64,000 bases of DNA from NCBI RefSeq assembly GCF_016775475.1, contig NZ_JAEUXJ010000003.1, positions 62,001 to 126,000 of the forward strand. The letters run 5' to 3'. This document shows, in pieces, positions 37,298 through 46,930 of the stretch; position 1 is the first letter of the stretch, and every line of letters starts with the position of its first letter. The stretch is from Belnapia mucosa. Its GTDB lineage: Bacteria > Pseudomonadota > Alphaproteobacteria > Acetobacterales > Acetobacteraceae. The translations under genes were made by a program, and so were the position numbers. The notes beneath the pieces are model-generated. The model was not told where the DNA came from, did not search any database, and saw nothing but the letters and a program-made list of their open reading frames with translations.

Positions 37298-38056
37298 GTG
37301 GCCGCTGAAGGCAAAGCTATCGACGCGCTGAGCCAGTTCGAGCTGGCGCCGTTCCTCGGCGCCGTCGGCGAGTCCGTGCGCTTCAGCCAGTCCAACGCGC
37401 ATATGCTGCTGGCCTTCGGCCTGATCACCGCGCTGATGCTCTGGGGCACCGCGCGGCGCGCGATCATCCCGGGCCGGCTGCAGGCGCTGGCCGAGAGCGG
37501 CTACGAATTCATCTACGGCATCGTCGAAGGACAGGTCGGGTCCGAGGGGAAGCGCTACTTCCCGTTCGTCTTCTCGATCTTCATGTTCGTCCTGTTCGGC
37601 AACATGCTGGGCCTGCTGCCCTTTGCCTTCACCTATACCAGCCATATCGCGGTGACCTTCGCCCTGGCTGCGCTGGTCTTCATCGTGGTGACGGTGGTGG
37701 CGCTGGCCATCCACGGCACGCATTTCTTCAGCTACTTCTTCCCGGAGGGTGCGCCCAAGGCGCTGGCCCCGCTGATCATCCCGATCGAGATCATCTCCTA
37801 TCTCTCGCGGCCGATCAGCCTCTCCGTCCGTCTCTTCGCCAACATGGTCGCCGGCCACGTCATGCTGAAGGTCTTCGCCACCTTCGTCGTCATGATCGGC
37901 TCGGCGGCCGGCGTGCTGGGCCTGATCGGCGCAGTGCTGCCCATGGCGATGAACGTCGCCCTGGTCGGGTTCGAGATCCTGGTCGCCTTCCTGCAGGCCT
38001 ATGTCTTCGCCATCCTGACCAGCATCTACCTGCACGACGCGGTGCATCTGCACTAA
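37298..38056 (+). CDS. atpB: ATP synthase F0 subunit a
   Basis: Stator half-channel protein, 252 residues. Essential R178 lies in SLSVRLFANMVAGH, the proton-path helix, and the C-terminal helix has FEILVAFLQAYVFAILTS. GTG 37298 is chosen because GGGAGAGG lies five bases upstream; an earlier GTG at 37262 overlaps atpI. It forms the proton channel against the c-ring. Confidence 0.95.
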   Translation: MAAEGKAIDALSQFELAPFLGAVGESVRFSQSNAHMLLAFGLITALMLWGTARRAIIPGRLQALAESGYEFIYGIVEGQVGSEGKRYFPFVFSIFMFVLFGNMLGLLPFAFTYTSHIAVTFALAALVFIVVTVVALAIHGTHFFSYFFPEGAPKALAPLIIPIEIISYLSRPISLSVRLFANMVAGHVMLKVFATFVVMIGSAAGVLGLIGAVLPMAMNVALVGFEILVAFLQAYVFAILTSIYLHDAVHLH

Positions 38057-38111
38057 GCCCCGCCGTCGCTCAGACCTTCCGCAACCACACCACCCCTGAA
38101 GGGACACTCAC

Positions 38112-38336
38112 ATGGAAGTCGCTGCCGCCAAGGCCCTTGGGGCCGGTATCGCCGTCATCGCGCTGTTCGGCGTCGGTCTCGGGATCGGCAACATCTTCTC
38201 CTCGCTGATCACCAGCGTGGCGCGCAACCCGGCCGCCCGCGACGCCGTCTTCCCGATCGGCATCCTGGGCTTCGCCCTGACGGAAGCGGTGGCGCTCTTC
38301 GCCCTGCTGATCGCCTTCCTCATCCTCTTCACCTGA
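38112..38336 (+). CDS. atpE: ATP synthase F0 subunit c
   Basis: A 74-residue hairpin protein of the c-ring. Helix 1 [19 protein letters not shown], the polar loop [11 protein letters not shown], and helix 2 with the proton-carrying glutamate E58 in [15 protein letters not shown]. The Glu and the lack of the sodium-binding Gln/Ser set suggest proton coupling. Confidence 0.96.
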   Translation: MEVAAAKALGAGIAVIALFGVGLGIGNIFSSLITSVARNPAARDAVFPIGILGFALTEAVALFALLIAFLILFT

Positions 38337-38391
38337 GCATCGCCCTGGGGCGGTCGCGGACCGCCCCATCTGGCATGCAAGGGAGACGAGC

Positions 38392-38994
38392 ATGACGAAG
38401 ACCATCCGGATCGCCACCCTGCTGTCCCTGGCGGCGCTGCCCGCCATGGCGCAGGTGGCCGCGGAGCATCCGGGCGCCACCAGCAGCGCCGGCATGCCGC
38501 AGCTTGATTTCGGCAATCCCTGGACGATCGCGCAGGTCGTCTGGATGCTGATCATCTTCGGCGCGCTGTACTACGTGATGGCGCAATACGCGCTGCCGCA
38601 GGTGGCAAGCGTGCTGGAGGCCCGGCGGGCCCGGATCGAGGGCGACCTCGAAAGCGCCCAGGCCGCGAAGCGCCAGGCCGATGCCGCCCTGGCCGAGCAC
38701 CAGTCGGCCACCGCCAAGGCGCGTGCCGAGGCCCAGGCCGCCATCGCCGGCGCCACCCAGAAGGCGCAGGCCGAGGCTTCCGCCCGGTCCGAGGCGCTGA
38801 ACGCGAAGCTCGCCGCCCAGATCGATGCGGCCGAGACGCAGATCGCAACGGCGCGGGATGCCGCCATGGGCGCGCTGCGCCAAGTGGCGACCGACACCGC
38901 CGATGCGCTGGTCACCCGGCTGATCGGCCGGAGCGACAGCACCGCCGTCGCCGCGGCGGTCGATCGGGAACTCGCGGCGCGGGGGCGGGGCTGA
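38392..38994 (+). CDS. ATP synthase F0 subunit b'
   Basis: A 200-residue stator protein with one membrane helix (WTIAQVVWMLIIFGALYYVM, about 45-64) followed by a long Ala-rich coiled coil. A leader-like N-terminal stretch (LLSLAALPAMAQ) precedes it. Photosynthetic and alphaproteobacterial ATP synthases use a b/b' heterodimer; this is the first, so b'. It overlaps the next gene by TGATG. Confidence 0.9.
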   Translation: MTKTIRIATLLSLAALPAMAQVAAEHPGATSSAGMPQLDFGNPWTIAQVVWMLIIFGALYYVMAQYALPQVASVLEARRARIEGDLESAQAAKRQADAALAEHQSATAKARAEAQAAIAGATQKAQAEASARSEALNAKLAAQIDAAETQIATARDAAMGALRQVATDTADALVTRLIGRSDSTAVAAAVDRELAARGRG

Positions 38995-39500
38995 TGGGTC
39001 ACCATTACGAGCATTTCTGGCTCGACCCCAAGTTCTGGGTCGCCGTCAGCTTCGTCATCTTCTTCCTGCTCGTCGGGCGGAAGGCCTGGGCGCAGCTCAC
39101 CGGCATGCTGGATGCCCGGGCCGAGCGGGTACGGGCCGACCTCGCGGAGGCCTCGCGCCTCCGGGTCGAGGCGGAGGCCCTGCTGAAGCAGGCCGAGGCC
39201 GACCGCGCCGCGGCGCTGCAGGAGGCGCAGGACCTGCTGACCCGCGCCCAGGCCGAGGCGCAGCGCGTCGCCGAGGCTTCGGCGGCCGAGGCTGAGGCGG
39301 CGGCGAAACGGCGCGAGCGCATGGCGCTCGACCGCATCGCGGCGGCGGAAGCCGGCGCGGTGGCCGAGGTGCGGGGTGCCGCGGCCGATATCGCGGTGGC
39401 GGCGGCGCGCAACGTCATCGCCCAGCGCATCGACGCCAAGGCGGATGCGGCGCTGATCGACAGCGCGGTGGCGGGCCTGCCGGCCAAGCTCCGCGCCTGA
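38994..39500 (+). CDS. atpF: ATP synthase F0 subunit b
   Basis: A 168-residue stator subunit beginning MGHHYEHFWLDPKFWVAVSF, with the N-terminal helix VAVSFVIFFLLVGRKAW and a charged coiled coil. It pairs with b' to hold F1 still. As expected in alphaproteobacteria, the F1 genes are not here. Confidence 0.93.
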   Translation: MGHHYEHFWLDPKFWVAVSFVIFFLLVGRKAWAQLTGMLDARAERVRADLAEASRLRVEAEALLKQAEADRAAALQEAQDLLTRAQAEAQRVAEASAAEAEAAAKRRERMALDRIAAAEAGAVAEVRGAAADIAVAAARNVIAQRIDAKADAALIDSAVAGLPAKLRA

Positions 39501-39524
39501 TCTCAACCTGATTGCTTGACCATG

Positions 39525-39557
39525 GAACGGGGGCCTTTCGGCCCCCGTTCTGCTTTT
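39525..39557 (+). terminator. Intrinsic terminator of the F0 operon
   Basis: GAACGGGGGCC (39525-39535), loop TTTC, GGCCCCCGTTC (39540-39550): a perfect 11-bp stem followed by TGCTTTT. Confidence 0.85.
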
Positions 39558-39618
39558 CGGCGCCAGATCGGCGGGCTAGTTTTCCTCGCGCCAATTCGCG
39601 CTGGGAGACCAAGCAACA

Positions 39619-41193
39619 ATGCGTCGTTTTGCCCTGGCGGCCGCCCTGCTCTGCGGCTCCGCCCTCACCGCCCAGGCCCAGACCTTCCGATGGGCCAATG
39701 ACGGCGACGTCAATTCCATGGATCCCTATACCCGGCAGGAAACCTTCCTGCTGGCCTTCGGGTCGAATTTCTACGAACCGCTGGTGCGGCGGAACCAGCA
39801 GATGCAGCCGGAGCCGGCCCTGGCCGAGCGCTGGGAGCAGCCCTCCCCCACCGTCTGGCGCTTCCATCTGCGCCAGGGCGTGAAGTTCAGCGACGGCACG
39901 CCCTTCACCGCCGATGACGTGATCTTCAGCGCCCAGCGCGCCCGCGCCCCCGGCTCGAACGTCCAGTCCGTCCTGGCCTCGGTGAAGGAGATCCGGAAGA
40001 TCGGCGACCACACGGTCGAGTTCGAAACCGCGCAGCCGAACCCCATCCTGATCCAGGAGATCACCAACTGGGGCATGTTCTCCAAGGCCTGGGCCGAGAA
40101 GAACAACGCGACGCGCCCGGCCGACCTGACCTCCCGCGAGGAGAATTTCGCCACCCGCAATGCGATGGGCACCGGCCCCTTCCTGCTGGTGAGCCGCGAG
40201 CCCGACCGGCGCACGGTGCTGCAGCCGAATCCGAATTGGTGGGACAAGCCGGTCCACAACATCCAGCGCGCCGAGCTGAACATCATCGCCAATGACGCGA
40301 CCCGCGTCGCGGCGCTGCTCTCGAACGAGGTGGACTTCCTCTATACCGTGCCGCCGCAGGACGTGACGCGAATCGGCAGCACCCAGGGTGTCCGCATCAT
40401 CCAGGGGCCGGAGCTGCGGACCATCTATCTCGGCCTGGACCAGATGCGGCCGCAGCTGCTGAAGTCCGATGTGCAGGGCAAGAACCCCTTCCAGGATGTC
40501 CGGGTGCGCCGCGCCATGCTGCTGGCGATCGACGTGAACGCCATCCAGCGCACCGTCATGCGCGGCCAGTCGCGGCCGTCCAACCTGCTCTATGGGCCGG
40601 GGGTGAACGGCTTCGTCGAGGCCGATGACGTGCGCCCGGCGGTGAACGTCAACGAGGCGAAGCGGCTGCTGACCGAGGCCGGCTATCCGAACGGCTTCGG
40701 CGTGACGCTCGACTGCCCGAACGACCGCTATGTGAATGACGAGGCGATCTGCACGGCGACGGTTGCCATGCTGGCCCGCATCGGCATCCGCGTGACGCTG
40801 AACGCGCAGACCCGCGCCCGCTTCTTCGCCGAGGTGAACGCGCCCCGCTACAACACCAGCTTCTACATGCTGGGCTGGACGCCGGCGACGAGCGACGCGC
40901 ACAACGCGCTCTTCAGCCTGGCCGGGTCGCGCAATGGCAGCCGCGGCGTGTTCAACAACGGCGGCTACTCCAACCCGCAATTCGACACGCTGGTCGACCA
41001 GATCGCGGTGGAGACGGATCCGGCCAAGCGCCAGGCCTATATCAGCCAGGCGAGCAAGCTGCTCCAGGACGATGTCGCCTATATCCCGCTGCACCAGCAG
41101 CAGGTCGTCTGGGCGGCGCGCCAGGGCGTCGAGGTGCCGCAGACGGCCGACAACTACATCCAGCTCCGCTGGGTGCGGCTGCCGGCGCGCTGA
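39619..41193 (+). CDS. ABC transporter substrate-binding protein, family 5
   Basis: A 524-residue periplasmic receptor of the oligopeptide/nickel group. The signal peptide ends near AQAQ; the mature domain starts TFRWANDGDVNSMDPYTRQE, contains the family signature region around WRFHLRQGVKFSDGTPFTADDV, and ends with LQDDVAYIPLHQQQVVWAA. Its permeases are not adjacent. GGGAG lies about 12 bases before ATG. Confidence 0.92.
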   Translation: MRRFALAAALLCGSALTAQAQTFRWANDGDVNSMDPYTRQETFLLAFGSNFYEPLVRRNQQMQPEPALAERWEQPSPTVWRFHLRQGVKFSDGTPFTADDVIFSAQRARAPGSNVQSVLASVKEIRKIGDHTVEFETAQPNPILIQEITNWGMFSKAWAEKNNATRPADLTSREENFATRNAMGTGPFLLVSREPDRRTVLQPNPNWWDKPVHNIQRAELNIIANDATRVAALLSNEVDFLYTVPPQDVTRIGSTQGVRIIQGPELRTIYLGLDQMRPQLLKSDVQGKNPFQDVRVRRAMLLAIDVNAIQRTVMRGQSRPSNLLYGPGVNGFVEADDVRPAVNVNEAKRLLTEAGYPNGFGVTLDCPNDRYVNDEAICTATVAMLARIGIRVTLNAQTRARFFAEVNAPRYNTSFYMLGWTPATSDAHNALFSLAGSRNGSRGVFNNGGYSNPQFDTLVDQIAVETDPAKRQAYISQASKLLQDDVAYIPLHQQQVVWAARQGVEVPQTADNYIQLRWVRLPAR

Positions 41194-41203
41194 GTGAAAC
41201 CGG

Positions 41204-41232
41204 GGCCCGGGGGGAAAACCTCTCCCCGGGCC
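41204..41232. terminator. Bidirectional hairpin between convergent receptor genes
   Basis: GGCCCGGGG (41204-41212) and CCCCGGGCC (41224-41232) form a 9-bp stem with an 11-base loop, between the family 5 receptor stop (41193) and the TRAP receptor stop (41240). Confidence 0.6.
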
Positions 41233-41239
41233 TTCGCGC

Positions 41240-42316
41240 CTAGCTCCGCTCCACGATGGCGAGGAAATTGGCGCTGCTGTCCTCCGCCACGCGGAACCAG
41301 CCCTGCACGTCGCGGCGGAAGCGGTCCCAATGCGCATGCACGCGCTTGAAGCGCGGATTGCGCTCGCCGATCTCGGCATAGGTGTCCTGCGTCGCCTTGT
41401 GGCAGGCCGCCAGCACCTCCCGCGGATAGGCGCGGAGCTGGGTGCCGCCGGCGACGAGCCGCCGCAAGGCCTGCATGTTCAGCATGTCGTAGCGCGAGAG
41501 GCTCCAGACGGTGGTCTCGCCCGTCACCACCTCCAGCACCTGCTGGTACTGCTTCGGCAGCGCCTCCCAGGCGCGGGTATTGACCATCAGTTCGCTCTGC
41601 GAACAGGCCTCCCACCAGCCGGGGTAGTAGTAGTAGGGCGCGACGCGGGAGAGGCCGAGCTTCTCGTCGTCATGCGGCCCGACCCATTCGGCGCCGTCGA
41701 CCACGCCGCGCTCAAGCGCCGGGTAGATATCCGCCGCGCCAAGCTGCTGCGCGACGACGCCGAGCTTGGTCAGCACCGTCCCGGCGATGCCGGCGATGCG
41801 GAATTTCAGCCCGTTGAGGTCCTGCACGGTGCGGATTTCCTTCCGCAGCCAGCCGCCCATCTGCGCGCCGGTATTGCTGCAGGGCAGCGCCACGACGCCC
41901 TGGTCGCGATAGACCTCCTGCATGATCTCGGCGCCGCCGCCGTGATGGATCCAGGCCAGGTGCTGGCGGGCATTCAGGCCGAAGGGCATCACCGTGCCGA
42001 AGCCGAGCGTCGGGTCCTTGCCGATATAGTAGTAGGCGGCGGTGTAACCGCACTCCACGGTGCCGCCGCCGACGGCATCCATCACCTGCAGGGCCGGCAC
42101 CAGCTCCCCGGCGGCGAAGGGGCGGATCTGGAAGGCACCGCCGGTCAGCTCGGCGACGCGGCGGGAGATCATCTCCTGCACGCCCCAGAGCACATCCGTC
42201 GATTTCGGGAAGCTCCCGGCCGAGCGCCACAGGATCTGCGGCTGGGCGGAGGCAAGATTCGGGGCTGCGAGCACCGGCGCGGCGGCGCCCGCGGCCAGAA
42301 GGCCACGGCGATTCAT
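41240..42316 (-). CDS. TRAP transporter receptor, TakP-like (paralogue 1)
   Basis: A 358-residue DctP-type periplasmic receptor. The leader MNRRGLLAAGAAAPVLAAPN is followed by the mature start QPQILWRSAGSFPKS. GLKFRIAG and GAEWVGPHDDEKLG match the 2-oxoacid/calcium-binding site of TakP, and APYYYYPGWWE is a family landmark. No DctQ or DctM membrane genes are near. It is about half identical to its neighbour 42459-43550, a tandem duplication. Confidence 0.9.
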   Translation of the reverse strand: MNRRGLLAAGAAAPVLAAPNLASAQPQILWRSAGSFPKSTDVLWGVQEMISRRVAELTGGAFQIRPFAAGELVPALQVMDAVGGGTVECGYTAAYYYIGKDPTLGFGTVMPFGLNARQHLAWIHHGGGAEIMQEVYRDQGVVALPCSNTGAQMGGWLRKEIRTVQDLNGLKFRIAGIAGTVLTKLGVVAQQLGAADIYPALERGVVDGAEWVGPHDDEKLGLSRVAPYYYYPGWWEACSQSELMVNTRAWEALPKQYQQVLEVVTGETTVWSLSRYDMLNMQALRRLVAGGTQLRAYPREVLAACHKATQDTYAEIGERNPRFKRVHAHWDRFRRDVQGWFRVAEDSSANFLAIVERS

Positions 42317-42420
42317 ATAGGGACTCTCCCTAGCGGTCTTGCTGGCCACGTTCGGATGGGCGGCCTGCGGCAAGTCTAGCCAGGGAAAGCGGGAACGGCG
42401 AAAGTGAAATCGGCGGGGGT

Positions 42421-42452
42421 AAACTCCGGCCGGGCAGTCTACCCGGCCGGAG
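42421..42452 (-). terminator. Terminator of TRAP receptor paralogue 2
   Basis: On the minus strand, CTCCGGCCGGG and CCCGGCCGGAG form a perfect 11-bp stem with a 7-base loop (42424-42452), followed by TTT. It starts seven bases after the stop at 42459. Confidence 0.75.
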
Positions 42453-42458
42453 CTTGGT

Positions 42459-43550
42459 TCAACGCTGCGCTGTCGCCGCCGCCAGGAAGTTGCCGAGCGA
42501 ATCCTCGGCGACACGCAGCCACTGCGTCTGCTCCAGCCGGAAGGCGTCCCACTTCTCGTGGATGCGCTTGAAGCGGGGATTCTGCGCGCCGATCTCGGCA
42601 TAGAGTTCCTGGCTCGCCCGGTAGCAGGCGGCCAGCACGTCGCGCGGGAAGCCGCGGAGCTGCGTGCCGGAGGCGATGAGGCGACGCAGCGCCGCCGGGT
42701 TCAGCACATCGTAGCGCCCGGACATCCAGTGCCAGCCCTCGGTGCAGGCGGCGTGCAGCACGGCCTTGTACTGGGAAGGCAGCTCGTCATAGGCCTTGGC
42801 ATTCACCATCAGGTCGATGGAGGGCGAATACTCCCACCAGCCCGGATAGTAGTAGTATTGCGCGACGCGGTTGAAGCCGAGCTTCTCGTCGTCATAGGGG
42901 CCGACCCATTCGGCGCCGTCGATGACGCCACGCTCCAGCGCCGGGTAGATGTCCGGGCCGCCGATCTGCTGGGTGACGACGCCGAGCTTGCCCAGCACAT
43001 TGCCGCCATAGCCGGCGATGCGGAATTTCAGTCCCTTGAGGTCATCGAGCGACTTGATCTCCTTGCGGAACCAGCCGCCCATCTGCGCCGCGGTATTGCC
43101 GGCCGGGATGCCGACCACGCCCTGGTCCCGATAGACATCCGCATACAGCTCCTTCGCGCCGCCATGGGTCAGCCAGGACCAGTGCTGGCGCGAGGAGAGG
43201 CCGAAGGGCAGGCAGGTGACCAGCGCCAGGGAGGGGTCCTTGCCCAGATAGTAGTAGCCGCTGGTGAAGCCGCATTCGACATTGCCGTTGCCGGCGGCAT
43301 CCAGCACCTGCAAGGCCGGCACCAGCTCGCCCGGGCCGAAGACCTGGATCTGGAAGGCTCCGTCGGTCATCTCCGAGACGCGCCTGGCGATGAATTCCTG
43401 CGTGCCATAGAGGGTGTCGAGGGATTTCGGGAAGCTCCCCGGGCAGCGCCAGCGGATGCGCGGCTGGGCGGAAGCGAGGTTCGGCGTGGCCAGTACAGCG
43501 GCGCCGGCGGTGCCGGCGGCCCCCGACGCAATGAAGCGGCGGCGGTTCAT
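42459..43550 (-). CDS. TRAP transporter receptor, TakP-like (paralogue 2)
   Basis: A 363-residue DctP-type receptor with a twin-arginine-like leader (MNRRRFIASGAAGTAGAAVL). Binding-site blocks GLKFRIAG, GAEWVGPYDDEKLGF and QYYYYPGWWE closely match TakP, which binds 2-oxo monocarboxylates with a cation. The terminator between the two copies suggests they are transcribed separately. As for the neighbour, no membrane subunits are in the window. Confidence 0.9.
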   Translation of the reverse strand: MNRRRFIASGAAGTAGAAVLATPNLASAQPRIRWRCPGSFPKSLDTLYGTQEFIARRVSEMTDGAFQIQVFGPGELVPALQVLDAAGNGNVECGFTSGYYYLGKDPSLALVTCLPFGLSSRQHWSWLTHGGAKELYADVYRDQGVVGIPAGNTAAQMGGWFRKEIKSLDDLKGLKFRIAGYGGNVLGKLGVVTQQIGGPDIYPALERGVIDGAEWVGPYDDEKLGFNRVAQYYYYPGWWEYSPSIDLMVNAKAYDELPSQYKAVLHAACTEGWHWMSGRYDVLNPAALRRLIASGTQLRGFPRDVLAACYRASQELYAEIGAQNPRFKRIHEKWDAFRLEQTQWLRVAEDSLGNFLAAATAQR

Positions 43551-43675
43551 TCAGAAGATCTCCCTGGATCGGTTTCCTGCGACAGATTGCGCGGATTGGG
43601 CCCCAGACGCAACGACCCAACGGCTTTCCCCGCGGCCCGCGCAATGCCAGTCTCCGCGCCCCAATGGAGAGCGCC

Positions 43676-44593
43676 ATGAGCGAGACGCGTGACAAGATCG
43701 GTTTCATCGGGCTGGGTCGGATGGGCCGCGGGATGGCCTCCAACATCCGCCGCAAGCAGCACCCGCTGACGGTGCATGACATCGCACCCGGCCCGGTCGC
43801 GGCGCTGGAAGCCCTTGGCGCCGCCTCCGCCCCGAGCGCCGCCGCCGTGGCACAGGCGAGCGATGTGGTGCTGACCATGCTGCCCGGCCCGCGGGAGGTG
43901 CAGGGGCTGATCCTCGGCACGGGGGGCATCCTGGACAACATCCGCGCCGGCGGCGTGGTCATGGACATGTCCACGGTCGATCCCGAGACCACGGATGCGC
44001 TGGCCGCCGCCTGCGCCGCGCGCGGCATCGGCTTCGTCGATGCGCCGGTGGGGCGGCTCGCCTGGCATGCGGATCGCGGCGAGTCGCTGTTCATGGTCGG
44101 CGCGAGCGATGCCGATTTCGCCCGGGTGAAGCCGCTGCTGGAAGCAATGGGCAGCACCGTCCATCACTGCGGCGGGCCGGGCACGGGCACCCGGACCAAG
44201 CTGGTGAATAACTACCTCGCCATCATCCTCTGCCAGCTCAATGCCGAGGCGCTGTCGCTGGCCACCGCCTTCGGCCTCGACCTGGAGAAGACGCTGGAGG
44301 TGCTGCACGGCACGACGGCGACCAACGGGCAGCTCAAGGTGAACTGGCCGAACAAGGTGCTGGCCGGCGATACCGAGCCGGGCTTCGCCATCGACCTCGC
44401 GCATAAGGACCTGTCGCTGATCGTCCAGGCGGCGAATGCGGCGAAGGTGCCGCTGCCGGTCGCCGCCATCGCGCGGGAGGCCTTCAGCAGCGCCCGGGCC
44501 CGCGGCTTCGGCCAGCGCGACTTCTCGGCCATGCTGGACGCGCAATGCGACCTCGCCGGGGTGGCGCCGCCGCGGCTCGGCGGCGCCAAGTAG
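43676..44593 (+). CDS. NAD(P)-dependent beta-hydroxyacid dehydrogenase
   Basis: A 305-residue enzyme of the 3-hydroxyisobutyrate/tartronate semialdehyde/sulfolactaldehyde reductase family. The Rossmann motif GLGRMGRGMASN is at about 12-23, the substrate loop DAPVGRLAWHADRG in the middle, and the catalytic lysine lies in TGTRTKLVNNYL. ATG 43676 has GGAGAG seven bases upstream. The exact substrate cannot be told; the TRAP receptors alongside hint at an organic acid pathway, which is only context. Confidence 0.85.
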   Translation: MSETRDKIGFIGLGRMGRGMASNIRRKQHPLTVHDIAPGPVAALEALGAASAPSAAAVAQASDVVLTMLPGPREVQGLILGTGGILDNIRAGGVVMDMSTVDPETTDALAAACAARGIGFVDAPVGRLAWHADRGESLFMVGASDADFARVKPLLEAMGSTVHHCGGPGTGTRTKLVNNYLAIILCQLNAEALSLATAFGLDLEKTLEVLHGTTATNGQLKVNWPNKVLAGDTEPGFAIDLAHKDLSLIVQAANAAKVPLPVAAIAREAFSSARARGFGQRDFSAMLDAQCDLAGVAPPRLGGAK

Positions 44594-44609
44594 GGCGGGT
44601 TACCCCGCC
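44594..44609. terminator. Short hairpin spanning two convergent stop codons
   Basis: GGCGGG (44594-44599), loop TTAC, CCCGCC (44604-44609). It sits in the six-base gap and extends into the last codons of the molybdoenzyme gene. Only a 6-bp stem, so weak. Confidence 0.35.
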
Positions 44610-46930
44610 AGCGCCGCCCAGATCCGGGGCGGCGTCAGCGGCATCTGCAACCGGTCCGCCGCCGCCGCATGGCCGGCGCGGACCAGCGCATCGGCGACGG
44701 CGCTGACCACGGCCGGCGTCGCGCCGATGGTGCCGAGCTCGCCCACGCCCTTCACCCCGAGCGGGTTGGTGCGGCAGGGGATAGACTGGTCGAGTTCGGT
44801 GACATAGCCCGCCGCCAGATTGGCCCGCGGAATCGCGTAGTCCATGAAGCTGGCCGAGAGCGGCTGGCCCGTCTCCGGGTCGTAGACCACCTGCTCGCCG
44901 AGCGCCTGGCCGATCCCCTGCAGGGCACCGCCGACGATCTGCCCCTCCACGATCAGCGGATTCACCACCCGCCCGGCGTCGTTGGCCGAGACATAGGAGA
45001 GCACCTCGACCTCGCCAGTTTCGGGATCGAGTTCCACCTCGCAGACATGGCAGCCATTGGGCCAGGTGGGGCCCGAGACGGAATGGCTGATATCGACGAA
45101 GATGCGGCCTTCCGGCTGGCGCGCGGCGAGATCGTAAAGGCCGATGCGGCGGTCGGTGCCGGCGACGCTGATGAAGGCGTCGCGGTATTCGAGGTCGGCG
45201 GAGGCGGCTTCCAGCGCCTCGGCGGCGAGATCCTTCGCCGTATCGACCGCCTTGTCGGAGGCGACCTTGATTGCCGAGCCGGCGGTGAAGAGCGAGCGGG
45301 AGCCGGCGCTGCCGAAGCCGCTGCCACGGTCGGAATCGCCGAGCACCACCTTGATCTGCTCGATAGGCACGCCGAAGACGTCGACGGCGAGCTGGGCGTA
45401 GCTGGTGGCGATGCCCTGGCCCATGGCCTGGGTCGTCGCATAGACCTCGATCTCGCCCTCGCCCTTGATCGCGACCGTCACGCGCTCCTCAAAGACGTTG
45501 CCGCCGGTCCATTCGAGGAAGGTGGCGATGCCCCGCCCGCGAAGCTTGCCCGTGGCGTGCGAAGCCTCGGCGCGGGCCGCGAAGCCGGTCCAGTCGGCAG
45601 CGGCGAGGCCCTCATCGAGGATCCGCTCGAAGCTGCCGCTGTCATAGGTCTGGCCCATGGCATTGGTGTAGGGCATCTGCTCCGGACGGATCATGTTGCG
45701 GCGGCGCAGCTCCGCCGGGTCCATGCCCATCTGGCGCGCGGCGGCATCCATCAGCCGCTCGATCAGGTAGATCGCCTCCGGCCGCCCGGCGCCGCGATAG
45801 GGTGCGGTCGGCGCGGTATTGGTCAGCAGCGCGGTGAAGCGCAGATCAATGGTCTTGATGTCGTAGATGCTGGTCGAGACCCAGGGGCCGATCATCAGCT
45901 GGATGGCAACGCCCGCCGCCCGTTGATAGGCGCCCATATCGGCCAGCGTCCGGACGCGCAGCGCCAGCACGCGGCCCTCGGCATCGAGGGCGAGTTCAGC
46001 CCGGCTCTCGGTATCCCGGCCATGCGTCGCGGAGAGGAAATCCTCCAGCCGCGTCGCCGCCCATTTCACCGGCCGGCCGAGCTGGCGGGCGGCGAAGGCG
46101 ACCACGCCATCCTCGGGGTAGAGGCCGGTCTTCATCCCGAAGCCGCCGCCGACATCGCCGACCAGCACCCGCACCTTCTCCGGCGGGATGCCGAGGATCT
46201 CCTTCGCCACCGTATCCCGCGCGGTGGACGGCATCTGGCTGCTGAGGCGGAGCGTGATGCGGTCGCTCGCCGCGTCGTATTCCGCCAGGGCCATGCGCGG
46301 CTCCATCGAGGCCGGCGCCAGGCGCTGGTTCACCAGATCGAGCGAGACGCTATGCGCGGCGCGGGCGAAGGCAGCCTCCACCGCGGCGACATCGCCATAC
46401 TGGGTCTGGGCCACGACATTGCCGGTCGCGGCCGGCCAGACCAGCGGCGCATCCGGCGCGCTGGCACGGCCAAGGCCGATCACCGCCGGCAGTTCCTCAT
46501 ACTCAACCTCGACCGCCTCGGCCGCGTCGCGGGCTTGGCCGGGGCTCTCGGCGATGATGGCGGCCACTGCCTCGCCTACGAAGCGCACGGTGTCGGTGGC
46601 GAGGATGGAGCGCGGCGGGGCGGCGAGCGGCGAGCCATCCGGCCGCTTGAAGGGCAGCGCCACGCCGAGCGGCTTCACCCCCGCCGCGGCCAGATCGGCG
46701 CCGGTGATCACCGCCAGCACGCCGGGCATGGCCCGCGCCGCAGCCGTCTCGATACCCAGGATACGGGCATGCGCATGGGGGGAGCGGAGGAAGACCAGAT
46801 GCGCCTGGCCGGGCAGGGAGAAGTCGTCGGTGAAATGCCCGGCCCCGGCCAACAGCGCCGCATCCTCGATCCGCCGCACCTTCTGGCCACTGCCGAAGCG
46901 GCCGAAGCCGGAATCCATGCCGTCCGCCAC
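44600..46930 (-). CDS. Xanthine dehydrogenase-family molybdopterin subunit (orphan CoxL-type)
   Basis: The large subunit of 776 residues binds molybdopterin cytosine dinucleotide. Blocks VGDVGGGFGMK, APYRGAGRPEAIYLIERLMD, ATTQAMGQGIATSYAQLAVD and the catalytic glutamate in GVKGVGELGTIG are present. The CO-dehydrogenase AYRCSFR active-site loop is absent, so CO is not the substrate. Normally a [2Fe-2S] and a FAD subunit sit next to it; neither is adjacent here. It is divergent from the RND genes. Confidence 0.9.
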   Translation of the reverse strand: MADGMDSGFGRFGSGQKVRRIEDAALLAGAGHFTDDFSLPGQAHLVFLRSPHAHARILGIETAAARAMPGVLAVITGADLAAAGVKPLGVALPFKRPDGSPLAAPPRSILATDTVRFVGEAVAAIIAESPGQARDAAEAVEVEYEELPAVIGLGRASAPDAPLVWPAATGNVVAQTQYGDVAAVEAAFARAAHSVSLDLVNQRLAPASMEPRMALAEYDAASDRITLRLSSQMPSTARDTVAKEILGIPPEKVRVLVGDVGGGFGMKTGLYPEDGVVAFAARQLGRPVKWAATRLEDFLSATHGRDTESRAELALDAEGRVLALRVRTLADMGAYQRAAGVAIQLMIGPWVSTSIYDIKTIDLRFTALLTNTAPTAPYRGAGRPEAIYLIERLMDAAARQMGMDPAELRRRNMIRPEQMPYTNAMGQTYDSGSFERILDEGLAAADWTGFAARAEASHATGKLRGRGIATFLEWTGGNVFEERVTVAIKGEGEIEVYATTQAMGQGIATSYAQLAVDVFGVPIEQIKVVLGDSDRGSGFGSAGSRSLFTAGSAIKVASDKAVDTAKDLAAEALEAASADLEYRDAFISVAGTDRRIGLYDLAARQPEGRIFVDISHSVSGPTWPNGCHVCEVELDPETGEVEVLSYVSANDAGRVVNPLIVEGQIVGGALQGIGQALGEQVVYDPETGQPLSASFMDYAIPRANLAAGYVTELDQSIPCRTNPLGVKGVGELGTIGATPAVVSAVADALVRAGHAAAADRLQMPLTPPRIWAALAG

